From positions 1,116,001 through 1,180,000 of the forward strand of contig NZ_LR797830.1 in assembly GCF_903064525.1 (NCBI RefSeq): a stretch of DNA of 64,000 nucleotides, in the 5' to 3' direction. The position numbers and the translations under genes are program-made. This stretch comes from Methylacidimicrobium sp. AP8. Its GTDB lineage: Bacteria > Verrucomicrobiota > Verrucomicrobiia > Methylacidiphilales > Methylacidiphilaceae. Positions 19,744 through 29,243 of the stretch are shown one piece after another (the first letter of the stretch is position 1; each line of letters starts with the position of its first letter). The notes under the pieces are model-generated. The model was given only the letters and a program-made list of their open reading frames with translations. It was not told where the DNA came from and ran no database searches.

Positions 19744-20225
19744 GGCGCGGAGCCCGCGGACTGCGCCTGTCGCTGTTCGACGAGCAGGCGTCGACATGCG
19801 CCTTTGAGGCGTGCCAGGATGTAATAGACGGTCTGGCTCCGCTGGCGGACGAGCTCGGTGCCGACGATTTTCGGTACGAAGGTGTTCGGGATCGCCATCA
19901 CCTCCGCCGCGGTCGAACCCGCCAATCCCTGACAAAGGATCGAGGCCATAGCACGGGTAAGAGTCTGCACGTGGGGACCGAGCGACATTCGGAAAAGAAG
20001 TCGATCTCCCGAATCAGCCTTCAGGAAGACACCGACCGAATCGGTGCACTCCTCGTCTTTACGGACATCCGAGAGTAAAAAGGTCTCCCCCTCCTTTGGG
20101 GCATATTCGCCGGCACGGTCGCTGTAGGCGATGAGCAATTCCCTCTTTTCCTGCGCAGGGAGGCTTTCAAAGAGATGGACGATCTCCTGCAGGCCCGCGG
20201 GCAATGGTGCGTCGACGCTTGGCAT
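19740..20225 (-). CDS. sufE: SufE-family Fe-S cluster assembly sulfur acceptor
   Basis: 161 residues. SufE takes persulfide sulfur from a SufS-type desulfurase. Family shape is visible: LQEIVHLFESLPAQEKRELLIAYSDR at the N-terminus, then ECTDSVGVFL, where the Cys fits the sulfur-accepting loop, and GLAGSTAAEVMAIPNTF in the C-terminal half. It lies 33 bp downstream of bioB, a radical-SAM Fe-S enzyme, which fits a shared need for clusters. Confidence 0.8.
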   Translation of the reverse strand: MPSVDAPLPAGLQEIVHLFESLPAQEKRELLIAYSDRAGEYAPKEGETFLLSDVRKDEECTDSVGVFLKADSGDRLLFRMSLGPHVQTLTRAMASILCQGLAGSTAAEVMAIPNTFVPKIVGTELVRQRSQTVYYILARLKGACRRLLVEQRQAQSAGSAP

Positions 20226-20258
20226 GGAATTACAATCAAGTCACAATCGGCGCGAACG

Positions 20259-21293
20259 TCAATCGCCACGTTGGTCAACCGATCCCGCAAAGTTGCTGCC
20301 GCGGCAAGGATTTCGCCGGAGGAGCGGCTCAGCTGACTTCGATCGCGGGCAAGAATTGGAACCGGACGAGCTTACCCCCAAGCTTTCGAAAAGCACGCGA
20401 TCGGAATCGAACGAGGCATTGGGTGTGGTGAGCAGCTTTTCGCCGATGAAAATCGAGTTGGCGCCGGCCAGAAAGCAGAGGAGCTGGGTTTCGGGCGGCA
20501 AGCGGCGCCGCCCGGCCGCCAACCGGATCCGGCTGCGGGGGAGGACGATGCGCGTCACGCAGATTAGTCGCACCAAGTCGAGTGGGTCGACCGGCGGTTG
20601 AGAACTGAGAGGGGTGCCCGGAATGGGAACGAGAAGATTGAGCGGGACGCTTTCCGGCGCGGGGTCGAACTCAAGAAGGGCCAGCAGCATTTCCAAGCGG
20701 TCATCCACGCTTTCCCCCATGCCCAGGATGCCGCCGCTGCAAAGGCGCAAGCCGGCCTCTTGCGCCGCGCGCAGGGTGGCAATCCTGTCCGCGAAGGAAT
20801 GGGTCGTCGCGATTTCCCGATAGAACTTCGGACCGGAATTGAGGTTGTGATTGTAAACCGTGACCCCGGCCTCGCGAAGACGACGTGCGGCCGCCGGTCG
20901 GAGCAGACCCAAGGTCACGCAGATCTCCAGGCCCTCGTCACGAATCGTTTCCACGAGTCGACAGACCTCATGGAGCCGGCTATCTCCTTCTTTGAGACCA
21001 CGCCAGGCAGCTCCCAGGCAGAGACGGGTTGCTCCGCGGAGGCGTGCTTCCCGCGCCGCCCGGCGAAGAGAGGAAGGGTCGAGAATCCCCTGCCGGGTGA
21101 TTCCGGTTGCGTACCGCAAGCTTTGCGCGCAGTACCGGCAGTCCTCCGAGCACCCTCCCGCCTTGATGTTCACAAGCTCACAGCGCTGGATCTCATTCTC
21201 CGGATGGTGGACGACATGGACGGAGCGGGCGCGCGTGAGGAGAGGCAGGAGTGGCTGATCATAAAGCCTTCGAAGACTTTCCAAGGTCTCCAT
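20259..21293 (-). CDS. bioB: Biotin synthase
   Basis: Radical-SAM enzyme that inserts sulfur into dethiobiotin, 344 residues. The CxxxCxxC cluster motif is in GGCSEDCRYCAQS near residue 50. YNHNLNSGPKFY and GGILGMGES are conserved substrate/SAM segments. RIRLAAGRR and CFLAGANSIFIGEKLLTTPN match the C-terminal BioB core. The last 30 residues are Ser/Arg-rich and may be variable tail. Other biotin genes are not in the window. Confidence 0.94.
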   Translation of the reverse strand: METLESLRRLYDQPLLPLLTRARSVHVVHHPENEIQRCELVNIKAGGCSEDCRYCAQSLRYATGITRQGILDPSSLRRAAREARLRGATRLCLGAAWRGLKEGDSRLHEVCRLVETIRDEGLEICVTLGLLRPAAARRLREAGVTVYNHNLNSGPKFYREIATTHSFADRIATLRAAQEAGLRLCSGGILGMGESVDDRLEMLLALLEFDPAPESVPLNLLVPIPGTPLSSQPPVDPLDLVRLICVTRIVLPRSRIRLAAGRRRLPPETQLLCFLAGANSIFIGEKLLTTPNASFDSDRVLFESLGVSSSGSNSCPRSKSAEPLLRRNPCRGSNFAGSVDQRGD

Positions 21294-21456
21294 GCGCCAA
21301 CGTTATGGGCTCGCCGATGCCAGGCAAAGCTCTTTTTGCCTGAAGCGACCGTCTGAAGACAGGCCGATTCGGACCGAGCGCCAAGGGGAAAGCGTCAGCG
21401 GACAAAAAAAGGGATGTTGAACAAACCATGGCTATATTCTCAATCATAGGGACCGA

Positions 21457-22116
21457 TCAGCCATCTCCGGGATGGCCCGGAAGCGAGCGGGCGCGGGTGC
21501 CGAATTGCCGATCGCCGGCGTCCCCCAGCCCCGGGAGAATGAAGCCGCGCTCGTTCAGCCCGCGATCGATGGCTCCGGTGAAGATGGTCACTTCCGGATG
21601 AGCTTCCTGTACCCTGCGGATTCCTTCCGGGGAAGAGAGGCAGCAGACGAGGCGGAGCCGCCGGGCTCCTCGCTCCTTGAGCAGGTTGAGAATGGTCACG
21701 GCGGTGCCTCCGGTTGCGAGCATCGGATCCAAGAGAACGACCTGCGCATCGGAAGTCACCGCAGGAATGCGGTCGAGATAAATGGACGGTTCCAGCGTAT
21801 GCTCGTCTCGCAGCGCGCCGATGAAGGAAACAGCGGCTTGGGGAAGAAGGGTACGGAAGGGCGGGAGCATGCCCAAGCCGGCGCGCAGGATCGGCACGAG
21901 CACAACCGCTTCCGAGAGGATGGGGCCTCGAGTGTCTTCCAACGGGGTAGCGACAGGGATCGACTTGAGCGCGAAATCGCGCGTCGCCTCCACGGCGAGA
22001 ACAAAACAGGCTTCTTCCAGCAAGCGAACGAAAAGGCTCTGATCGGTTCGCCGGTCGCGCATCTGGGTAATGCGATCGTAGAGGACGGGATGTTGGACAT
22101 GATGCAGGCCGGACAT
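21457..22116 (-). CDS. upp: Uracil phosphoribosyltransferase
   Basis: Salvages uracil to UMP with PRPP, 219 residues. VLVPILRAGLGM is the flexible-loop region, LLDPMLATGGTAV is the PRPP-binding motif with the acidic pair position DPMLATG, and GFILPGLGDAGDRQFGT is the uracil-binding C-terminal motif. Single gene, divergent from hemB. Confidence 0.95.
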   Translation of the reverse strand: MSGLHHVQHPVLYDRITQMRDRRTDQSLFVRLLEEACFVLAVEATRDFALKSIPVATPLEDTRGPILSEAVVLVPILRAGLGMLPPFRTLLPQAAVSFIGALRDEHTLEPSIYLDRIPAVTSDAQVVLLDPMLATGGTAVTILNLLKERGARRLRLVCCLSSPEGIRRVQEAHPEVTIFTGAIDRGLNERGFILPGLGDAGDRQFGTRARSLPGHPGDG

Positions 22117-22331
22117 GAGCGATCGCCTCGTGCGCGTTGGCTCTAGAAAGGCAAAAAACTATTGAAAAGCAAGGAGCAGTATGGCGGAGCCCCGGCTTTG
22201 GGGCGAAGATCCCCGCCGTGCGGCATCCGACACAGCTGGGGAGGAAGCCCGAGGCCGCTTGCGAGGGCAAGTCTCCGGGCCTTCGGCAGAAAGCCCTTGG
22301 AAAGGGAAAAGAGAACGTCATAGCGTAGGAC

Positions 22332-23336
22332 ATGGCAAATTCCTCCCATAAGCTTGCACTGCGCCGCCGTCCTCGGAGGCTCCGGGCCACCGAGGCGATC
22401 CGGCGGTTGATCGAAGAGCACGTTCTGAACGTGAGCGACCTCGTCGCACCTATTTTTTGCAAGGAAAGCGGGCCGCAGGAGGAGATCGAGTCGATGCCCG
22501 GGGTCTTTCGACACAATCCGGCCGACGCCGTCCGGCTGGCGCTGGATTTATACGAAGCGGGGGTACCGGGTGTCGCCCTCTTTCCCTGCATCCCCGAAGA
22601 AAAGAAGGACGCGAAGGGATCAGCCGCGCTGGACCCTGCGGGGTTGATACCCCGGGTGGTGCGGGAGATCAAGGCGAGAGGGGCGGGTCTGCTGGTGATC
22701 GCCGACGTCGCTCTGGATCCCTATACGGACCACGGGCACGACGGTGTTTGGAATGCGGAGACCGGAGAGATCGAGAATGATCCGACTGTCTTCGTACTCT
22801 GCGAGATGGCGCGGATCCTCGGCGAGGCGGGCGTCGATTTCGTCGCGCCTTCCGACATGATGGACGGAAGGATCGCCGCCATCCGGGTGAGCTTGGATGC
22901 GGCGGAACTGGAGCGGGTGGGGATCCTGGCCTATGCCGTCAAATTTGCTTCCGCTTTTTACGGGCCTTTTCGCGACGCTATCGGAAGCCGCCGAGGGAAA
23001 GGGTATTTGGATAAAAGAAGCTATCAGCTCAATCCGGCCAACCTTCGTGAGGGCTTGCTCGAAGCGCAGCTCGATGAGGAGGAAGGAGCGGATATCCTCA
23101 TGGTTAAGCCGGCGGGACCCTATCTGGACGTGATTTCGAACGTCCGTGCGCGCACTCTTCTTCCCGTCGCCGCCTACCAGGTCAGCGGCGAATATGCGCA
23201 AATCATCGCTGCCGCGGGAAAGGGCTGGCTCGATCTGGAAGCGGCCTATCGGGAATCTCTTCTCGCCATCAAGCGCGCGGGGGCGGATCTTATTTTTACT
23301 TATTTCGCCCCTCTCTTTGCAGGCATTAAGCTGTAA
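22332..23336 (+). CDS. hemB: Delta-aminolevulinic acid dehydratase (porphobilinogen synthase)
   Basis: Condenses two aminolevulinates in haem synthesis, 334 residues. DVALDPYTDHGHDGV is the metal-site region (Asp/His type rather than the zinc Cys triad). APSDMMDGRI and the first Schiff-base Lys in YAVKFASAFYGPFRDA are intact, as is the second in ILMVKPAGPYLD. The 215-bp region upstream contains a short GC hairpin near 22185 (GCCCC/GGGGC) of unknown role. Confidence 0.96.
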   Translation: MANSSHKLALRRRPRRLRATEAIRRLIEEHVLNVSDLVAPIFCKESGPQEEIESMPGVFRHNPADAVRLALDLYEAGVPGVALFPCIPEEKKDAKGSAALDPAGLIPRVVREIKARGAGLLVIADVALDPYTDHGHDGVWNAETGEIENDPTVFVLCEMARILGEAGVDFVAPSDMMDGRIAAIRVSLDAAELERVGILAYAVKFASAFYGPFRDAIGSRRGKGYLDKRSYQLNPANLREGLLEAQLDEEEGADILMVKPAGPYLDVISNVRARTLLPVAAYQVSGEYAQIIAAAGKGWLDLEAAYRESLLAIKRAGADLIFTYFAPLFAGIKL

Positions 23337-23445
23337 GATCTACGCATTCAATTATTTGTAAAATTTACTCTCTGTAAAAGAAACGAGCGACGCGATAACG
23401 GAAGCGTTCTGTGCGATCCGGCAGGCGCGAGGGGGAGAGCATTCC

Positions 23446-26043
23446 ATGCAAGAAACTTTCGGTCGATTTCCGAGCTTTGACGACGCCCTTGCGGCGTTCC
23501 TGCGCTTTTCGGCGGTATCGCGCAATCGCTTGGCGTTCCACTCCGATTGGCGGGATTGGCTGGTTGCGGTTGCGGCCGCGCCTCCCGGGGGGGTACGGGG
23601 TCCAGGCAGGTGGAGAATGGACTGGCGTGAGCTGTGCGGGGCCGGCGCGGATGCTTCCCGCAAGCTCGACGCGTTGCGGGTCTTGAAGCACCGGGAGCAG
23701 CTGCGGATCGGCTTCCTCGACTTTGCGGGACGTTATTCTTGGCAGGAAACAGTCGCGGCCCTTTCGCATCTCGCCGATTTTTCCATCGCCTCAGTTCTAC
23801 GACTCGTTGAGGAAGAACTTCGTGTGACGCACGGTTCGGTTTCGGTGCTTGCGTTGGGGAAGCTGGGCGGACAAGAGCTGAACTACAGCTCGGACATCGA
23901 CATCGTCTTCCTTGCCGGGGACGAGGAGAGCCGTTTTGCCGCACCGCTTCGGACGACCATCGCCCAACGCGTCATATCCGGGCTTTCCGGTGCGGGCAAA
24001 GCCGGAGCGCTCTATCGGGTCGATTTGCGGCTGCGCCCGGATGGCGACTCCGGGGCGCTGGTGCCCTCATTGTCCGAGAGCGAGCGGTATTATGCGGCCT
24101 CCGGCGAGACCTGGGAGCGGATGGCGCTGATCAAAGCACGCTACGTCGCAGGAGATCCTGACCTGGGGTACGAGTTCGAACTGTTGCGGCAACACTTTTG
24201 CTTTCCCCGCCATCTCACGGAGGAGGTCTTCGAGGAGATCGCCGCGATGAAGGCCCGCATCGATGAGGAGATCCTGCTCGGCGATCGGAAGCTGCGTGAC
24301 GTAAAGCTCGGACCGGGAGGAATCCGCGAGATCGAATTCGTCGCGCAGGCGCTGCAGCTTTTTTATGGGGCCCGGCAGCCGATCATCCAAGTGCGATCTA
24401 CCTGTTCCGCGTTGCGCGCGCTGGCAACCGTGCAGATCCTGCCGTTCGAAGAAGCGGAGGCGTTGACGAAAGCTTACGGCTTTTTGCGGAACTTGGAACA
24501 CCGGCTGCAAATGGTGGAGGAATTGCAAACGCATTTGCTTCCTACGGATTCGGATGCACGGGCGGAGATCGCCAAGTCGCTGGGATTATCACCGCCGGAC
24601 TTCGAGTCGACGCTGCAAAAGCACCGCACGCTTGTCCATGAATTATTTCAAAAATATTTCATTAAAAAATGTGAAACGCACGCTCATATTCCGCTCGGAG
24701 TCTTCGCTGCTCCCGCGGAGGCGGAACGAAATCTCGCGGCTCTTCAGGTGCGCGATTCCCTCTTGAGCGCTCCCCGCGCCGCTCGCGCGTATCGTCGCTT
24801 AGCTCCCTTTCTGGCACAGTCGCTCGCATCGGCGGTCGACCCCGATGCCGTCCTCCGCCGTTTCGTCTCTTTCGTATCCAAATACGGAGCGCGGTCTTTC
24901 CTTTACGAAACCCTGGCGGCCAATCCGAAAGCCCTCGATCTCCTGATCCGGCTTTTCGACGCCAGCTCCTTCTTCAGCGAAATCCTTTTCGCGCAGCCCG
25001 AACTCTTCGAAGAGGTTACGCAAAGCCCTTCCCTGGGAAGGCAGAAGAATCGGGCCGACTATCTCCGAGAGCTGGAAAGTTTGCCGGGGGAACCGGCGGT
25101 CGCCGCGCGGATCTATCGTCGCGGCGAGCTTCTCCGTATTCTCCTCCGCGATATTCTGGGGCTGGCCGATCTCGCTGCGATTCAAGAAGAATATACGGCG
25201 CTTGCCGAAGCCTGCCTTGAACTTGCCTGCCGAAGATCGAGCCGGGGAAATCTGGCCTACGTGGCCCTCGGCAGGTTTGGAGGCGGTGATCTCGCTTACG
25301 GGTCCGATCTCGACTGCCTTTGCATCGGCGCACCGGAAGAAGCGGCATTGGCCGTGCACCGTTTTCTTACCGAAACGCTGGGGGCGGGAATTCTTTTTCC
25401 TATGGATTACCGTCTGCGGCCGCACGGAGAAGGCCCTCTGGCTCGTCCGGTGGAAGCGTACGAGCGCTACTACCGCGATGAGGCGGAGTTTTGGGAAATT
25501 CAGGCTTTGACTCGCGCGCGCTTCGTCGCGGGCGACCCAACTACCGGACAAAGGTTCATCGACAAAGTGGAACGGATCTGGCTCGATCGAACCGCGTCCT
25601 GCCCGGTGGACAAGGTCATCGCCATGCGGGAACGAATCGAAGCGGAACGTCACGCGGGCGTTCTTTCTTTCCGACGTTTCAAGACCGGCATCGGAGGGAT
25701 TCTTGATATCGAATTCGGGATCACCCTCTGGCTTATGAAGGAACGCAAACGGGAGCCCAATTTCTGGAAGGCGTTGGTCGCCCTTCAGGCCGCCCTTCCC
25801 GCGGTGGCGCAGCGGTTTGAGCAGGGATACCGATTCCTCCGGCGCTTGGAAGCCGTGCTCCGGCGGGAAAGAAACCAGCACCAGGAAATCTTGCCCGAAG
25901 ACCCTCAAGCGTGGAACCGACTCGGCCGCCGCTTGGGATTTGCTACCCTGGAAGAGTTTATCGAGGCCTACGAAGGGCAGCGAAAGGCGATTCGTGCGGG
26001 CTACGTTGAGCTATGCGAGCGAGTGCGTCGCTCGCTGCATTGA
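23446..26043 (+). CDS. glnE: Glutamine synthetase adenylyltransferase / deadenylase
   Basis: Modifies the Tyr of glutamine synthetase in response to PII. 865 residues, slightly shorter than typical GlnE. The ATG follows GGGGGAG. Two nucleotidyltransferase domains are visible: LGKLGGQELNYSSDIDIVFL near residue 140 (deadenylation half) and LGRFGGGDLAYGSDLDCLCI near residue 610 (adenylation half), each with the GG...SDxD catalytic pattern. DVKLGPGGIREIEF and TGIGGILDIEF are the matching paired motifs. glnB and glnA are at 41.5-43.7 kb; the glnA target Tyr is present. Confidence 0.93.
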   Translation: MQETFGRFPSFDDALAAFLRFSAVSRNRLAFHSDWRDWLVAVAAAPPGGVRGPGRWRMDWRELCGAGADASRKLDALRVLKHREQLRIGFLDFAGRYSWQETVAALSHLADFSIASVLRLVEEELRVTHGSVSVLALGKLGGQELNYSSDIDIVFLAGDEESRFAAPLRTTIAQRVISGLSGAGKAGALYRVDLRLRPDGDSGALVPSLSESERYYAASGETWERMALIKARYVAGDPDLGYEFELLRQHFCFPRHLTEEVFEEIAAMKARIDEEILLGDRKLRDVKLGPGGIREIEFVAQALQLFYGARQPIIQVRSTCSALRALATVQILPFEEAEALTKAYGFLRNLEHRLQMVEELQTHLLPTDSDARAEIAKSLGLSPPDFESTLQKHRTLVHELFQKYFIKKCETHAHIPLGVFAAPAEAERNLAALQVRDSLLSAPRAARAYRRLAPFLAQSLASAVDPDAVLRRFVSFVSKYGARSFLYETLAANPKALDLLIRLFDASSFFSEILFAQPELFEEVTQSPSLGRQKNRADYLRELESLPGEPAVAARIYRRGELLRILLRDILGLADLAAIQEEYTALAEACLELACRRSSRGNLAYVALGRFGGGDLAYGSDLDCLCIGAPEEAALAVHRFLTETLGAGILFPMDYRLRPHGEGPLARPVEAYERYYRDEAEFWEIQALTRARFVAGDPTTGQRFIDKVERIWLDRTASCPVDKVIAMRERIEAERHAGVLSFRRFKTGIGGILDIEFGITLWLMKERKREPNFWKALVALQAALPAVAQRFEQGYRFLRRLEAVLRRERNQHQEILPEDPQAWNRLGRRLGFATLEEFIEAYEGQRKAIRAGYVELCERVRRSLH

Positions 26044-26692
26044 GCTCCGCCTCTTTTTTGCTGCGGCCGGTACCTTCTCCGAGAGGTGCCTCGCCCCACT
26101 CGACGACGACGGTGTACCATTTGCGATGCGCTTCGCCGGATTGGCCAATGCAGCGGTACCGAGGGGGCTCGCCCCCTTCCTTTTGCAGAAATTCCTGCAA
26201 CAATCCTTTCGGATTGCCCAGAAGAGTTTCCGGCGACGAACCCACCCGCTGGAGCGCCTCCGAAAAAAGCTTGCGCACGATCATCTTCGTTTTACGCCAG
26301 CCGGCGTCTCGATAGATGGCGCCGATCAGCGCCTCGAAGGAGTCGGCCAGGGTAGAGTCTTTTTCTCGCCCGCCGCTTTTCTCTTCCCCTTTGCCGAGCA
26401 AGAGCAGAGCGCCCAGGCCGAGTTCCCTGGCAATCGTGGCAAGACGCGCGCGGTTGACCAGAAAGGAGCGCGCTTTCGTGAGCAATCCTTCGTTGTGCTT
26501 GGGGAAAAGAGAATACAGGTAGTCGGTGATGGCGAGTTGCAACACGGCGTCCCCTAGAAATTCCAGCCGCTGATAGTCGGGGCTTTCGCGTCGGCTTTCC
26601 GCCGCGTAGGAAGGATGCGTGAGCGCCTCGCGCAGCAACGACAGGCTGCGAAATTCATGCCCGATGGCCACTTGGAGGCCTTCCAGATTCAT
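25958..26692 (-). CDS. rnc: Ribonuclease III
   Basis: Double-strand-specific RNase for rRNA and mRNA processing, 244 residues. The signature RLEFLGDAVLQLAITDYLY holds catalytic acidic residues, and LADSFEALIGAIYRDAG the second set. The C-terminal double-stranded RNA-binding domain begins about residue 165 (LLQEFLQKEG to SKKEAELNAASDAL). The 3' end overlaps glnE (convergent) by 86 bp. Confidence 0.95.
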   Translation of the reverse strand: MNLEGLQVAIGHEFRSLSLLREALTHPSYAAESRRESPDYQRLEFLGDAVLQLAITDYLYSLFPKHNEGLLTKARSFLVNRARLATIARELGLGALLLLGKGEEKSGGREKDSTLADSFEALIGAIYRDAGWRKTKMIVRKLFSEALQRVGSSPETLLGNPKGLLQEFLQKEGGEPPRYRCIGQSGEAHRKWYTVVVEWGEAPLGEGTGRSKKEAELNAASDALARIAQRSPHESPFAALRRPR

Positions 26693-26913
26693 TTCCCGCT
26701 TTTGCTGTCAAACACGTAATAATCCTTCGGCTGCGCGGTCCGCCGCAGGAAAGCAAGAGGCACTCCGGTCCAGCAGGGACCCCAAGGGAGACATTCCCCG
26801 CGAGGGAACCGCTTCTCCCGGCACGGCCACGAGGAACGGAACGCGACGGGTTCGCTGCGGAAAATGCTTTTGCTTGGATGCCGTAAAAAGGCGTTCCGCG
26901 ACGAAGGCGTCAT
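26689..26913 (-). CDS. Possible small protein coupled to rnc (start uncertain)
   Basis: An ORF of up to 74 codons whose TGA overlaps the rnc ATG (ATGA). Its C-terminal end RRTAQPKDYYVFDSKSGK looks like real protein, whereas the N-terminal half is Arg/Pro-rich and could be noise. I do not recognise it. A shorter start at an internal GTG would leave about 24 residues. It fills the 217-bp gap between the recombinase gene and rnc. Confidence 0.3.
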   Translation of the reverse strand: MTPSSRNAFLRHPSKSIFRSEPVAFRSSWPCREKRFPRGECLPWGPCWTGVPLAFLRRTAQPKDYYVFDSKSGK

Positions 26914-27824
26914 TGACCTCTCGGATGAAACCGCCGATGCACTTCCCGGAGCCGATCGGCGTCGACATGGGTATAAATCTGAGTGGTGGCGAGGTCGGCG
27001 TGACCGAGCAAGAGCTGCAAGGATCGGAGGTCCGCGCCGTGATGAAGAAGGTGGGTCGCGAACGAATGGCGCAATAGGTGGGGATGAATTCCCCGGCCGA
27101 GGCCGATCCGCCGGGCTAGGCGGGAGAGGAGTTGATTCAAAGCAAAACGGCTGAGCGGACCGCCGCCGCGCTTCACAAAAAGAAAGTCGCTTCTTCGCGC
27201 GCCCAGAAGGAGAGGACGACCCTCGCGAAGGTAGACCTCAAGCGCGCGAACCGCGGCCCTACCCAAGGGAACCATCCGTTCCTTGCCGCCCTTTCCAAAA
27301 ACACGCAACAACCGTTCTTCCCGCAAGAACGAGGTGAAGCGGAGGCCGACCAGTTCGCTCGCCCGTAGGCCGGCTCCATAGAGGGTCTCCAGGATGGCGC
27401 GATCGCGAATGCCTTCCGGGGTAGATGGATATTCTATGGATAAAAGATGGATTATTGTCTTCTCCGACAAAACTCGGGGGATTCGAAGCCCGACTTTCGG
27501 CATCTCCAGATCAGTAGCGATGTCGGAGGAAATTGTGCCCTCTCGTCGCAAGAAGAAGAACAAATGACGCAAAGCCACGATCAGCGATTTAAGAGAGCTA
27601 GGAGCCAATCCCCTGTCGCGCTCCCGCGCCAAGTATCTGTGAATGTCTTCGATGGTGACGCGGGCGGGATCGCAGAGGCGGTTTTCCACCGCCCATCGGG
27701 CGAAGGCTTCGAGAAGAAGCCGATTGCTGAGCTGGGTGTTGGCGGCATGATCCTTTTCGGTAGCCAGATAGCATAGCACGGATTCGATGGCTTGGGCCCA
27801 AGCATCGCCATCGGTTTTCCTCAC
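26910..27824 (-). CDS. xerD: Tyrosine site-specific recombinase, XerC/XerD type
   Basis: 304 residues. The N-terminal SAM-like DNA-binding domain (about 1-95) is followed by the catalytic domain: Arg in GAGLRASELVGL, Lys in GKGGKERMVPLG, HxxR in HLLRHSFATHLL, the later His in LLGHADLATTQIY, and Tyr in IYTHV. This is the chromosome-dimer-resolution type rather than a phage integrase. XerC versus XerD is not settled. It follows the nucleotidyltransferase gene by 15 bp. Confidence 0.88.
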   Translation of the reverse strand: MRKTDGDAWAQAIESVLCYLATEKDHAANTQLSNRLLLEAFARWAVENRLCDPARVTIEDIHRYLARERDRGLAPSSLKSLIVALRHLFFFLRREGTISSDIATDLEMPKVGLRIPRVLSEKTIIHLLSIEYPSTPEGIRDRAILETLYGAGLRASELVGLRFTSFLREERLLRVFGKGGKERMVPLGRAAVRALEVYLREGRPLLLGARRSDFLFVKRGGGPLSRFALNQLLSRLARRIGLGRGIHPHLLRHSFATHLLHHGADLRSLQLLLGHADLATTQIYTHVDADRLREVHRRFHPRGQ

Positions 27825-27839
27825 GCTTCCGCGATCCCC

Positions 27840-28550
27840 CTAATGCCGCCTGCGATTGAGCTCCGCCAAAACTTGCGGATCCCGGACGTCGGCCCAATCG
27901 CCCTGTAAAACCAGCCCATGCACCTTGCCGCTCCGGGCCAGCTCGCGGACGGCCGCTGTCAATTCATACTCGCCTCTCGGGGATTTTTCCAACCTCTCCA
28001 TAAAAACAAACGCCCGGGGCGAAAACACGTAGATCCCGGCATTGTAGTAGCGATTCGGCCAGAGATCGGGATTTTGCGGTTTTTCAATAATATCCTGGAC
28101 TAAGCCGTTGGAGTCGAGTCGTACGGCTCCTCCCAACCGGAGGTCCTGCCGGGAACAGACGGCGACAACCCCGTCGTCGCAGTATGCCGCGATCAGGCGA
28201 GGATATTCCTGCGGGTCGACCAAGATGTCCCCGTAAGAGAGGAGAAAGGGCTCTTCGCCAACCCAGTCACGCGCGAGCAGAGGGGCGCGCCCCGTGCCGT
28301 CGAGGACTTTTTGCTCCCGATAGACGATCGAAACTCCAAGCGGCGCTCCATCCTGAAAATAAGAGCGGATACGCTCTTGCTGGTGCCCCACGACCAAACA
28401 GAACTCCGTTACCCGGGCGGAATCCCGGAGGCCGCAAACAATCCGATCGAGTACCGGCCGCCCGCCGACGCTCAACATCGGCTTGGGCACCTGCGTGGTT
28501 AAGGAACCCATGCGAGTGCCTTTGCCGGCGGCCAGGATCATCGCTTTCAT
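27840..28550 (-). CDS. Sugar nucleotidyltransferase (mannose/MurNAc-1-phosphate type)
   Basis: 236-residue single-domain NTP-transferase. AMILAAGKGTRMGSLT is the nucleotide-binding loop, PKPMLSVGGRPVLDRIV follows as usual, LLSYGDILVD carries the metal-binding Asp, and EKPQNPDLWPNRYYNAGIY the sugar-site strand. No hexapeptide-repeat domain follows, which favours the short guanylyl- or uridylyltransferase group used for cell-envelope sugars. Exact substrate is not assignable. Confidence 0.85.
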   Translation of the reverse strand: MKAMILAAGKGTRMGSLTTQVPKPMLSVGGRPVLDRIVCGLRDSARVTEFCLVVGHQQERIRSYFQDGAPLGVSIVYREQKVLDGTGRAPLLARDWVGEEPFLLSYGDILVDPQEYPRLIAAYCDDGVVAVCSRQDLRLGGAVRLDSNGLVQDIIEKPQNPDLWPNRYYNAGIYVFSPRAFVFMERLEKSPRGEYELTAAVRELARSGKVHGLVLQGDWADVRDPQVLAELNRRRH

Positions 28551-28628
28551 AGCCGAATTGTCGTCGAAGCCCTCGCATTTGGTCGAGTCGAATGCAAAAC
28601 AAATTGGACCGAAACACAGGCTCGGCTC

Positions 28629-29228
28629 CTATCCGATCCTTTGGGCGGACGCCAGCCATTCGCGGAGCCGCGCGACCGCCTGCGACCGATGGCTGTAGCG
28701 GTCCTTCTGCTCCGGTGTCATCTCCGCGAAGGTAAGCAGGGCCCCATCGGGCAAGAAGATGGGATCATATCCGAACCCTTCGCGGCCTCGGGGTAGCGGT
28801 GTGATCCTACCTCGGCAGCTCGCCTCCACGGTAACCAAGATTTGGCCGTTCGTCGCCAAGGCCAGGGCACAAGAAAAAACAGCGGTGCGCTCCTCTTGCG
28901 GGACGTCTGCAAGGCGGTGAAGAAGAAGGCGGCGATTCTCAGCGTCGCTTGCCCGGGGGCCGGCATAGCGGGCAGAGCGAACTCCAGGCTCGCCGCCAAG
29001 GGCTGCGACCGAAAGGCCGGAATCATCGGCCAGCACCAACCCGGGGTGGGTGAGGCTATACGATATAGCTTTTGTGATGGAATTATCCATAAACGTCAGT
29101 CCATCTTCCTTCCATGGGTTGTCGGCGGCGGGGAAGATTGCGGGCACCAGGGTTAAGGAAGGCCCGAAAAGGCGTTGAAACTCCGCCAACTTGTGGGGAT
29201 TGGTGGAGGCGAGGTGGAGTGTCAGCAT
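28629..29228 (-). CDS. rdgB: Non-canonical purine NTP pyrophosphatase (HAM1/RdgB)
   Basis: Hydrolyses dITP, ITP and XTP to keep them out of DNA and RNA, 199 residues from the chosen ATG. The family start LHLASTNPHKLAEF, the substrate loop LADDSGLSVAALGGEPGVRSARYAG and the C-terminal GFGYDPIFLPDG, TFAEM and SHRSQAV motifs are all present. An ATG at 29243 would add five residues; neither has a strong ribosome site. Confidence 0.94.
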   Translation of the reverse strand: MLTLHLASTNPHKLAEFQRLFGPSLTLVPAIFPAADNPWKEDGLTFMDNSITKAISYSLTHPGLVLADDSGLSVAALGGEPGVRSARYAGPRASDAENRRLLLHRLADVPQEERTAVFSCALALATNGQILVTVEASCRGRITPLPRGREGFGYDPIFLPDGALLTFAEMTPEQKDRYSHRSQAVARLREWLASAQRIG

Positions 29229-29243
29229 ACGCCAAGCTAGCAT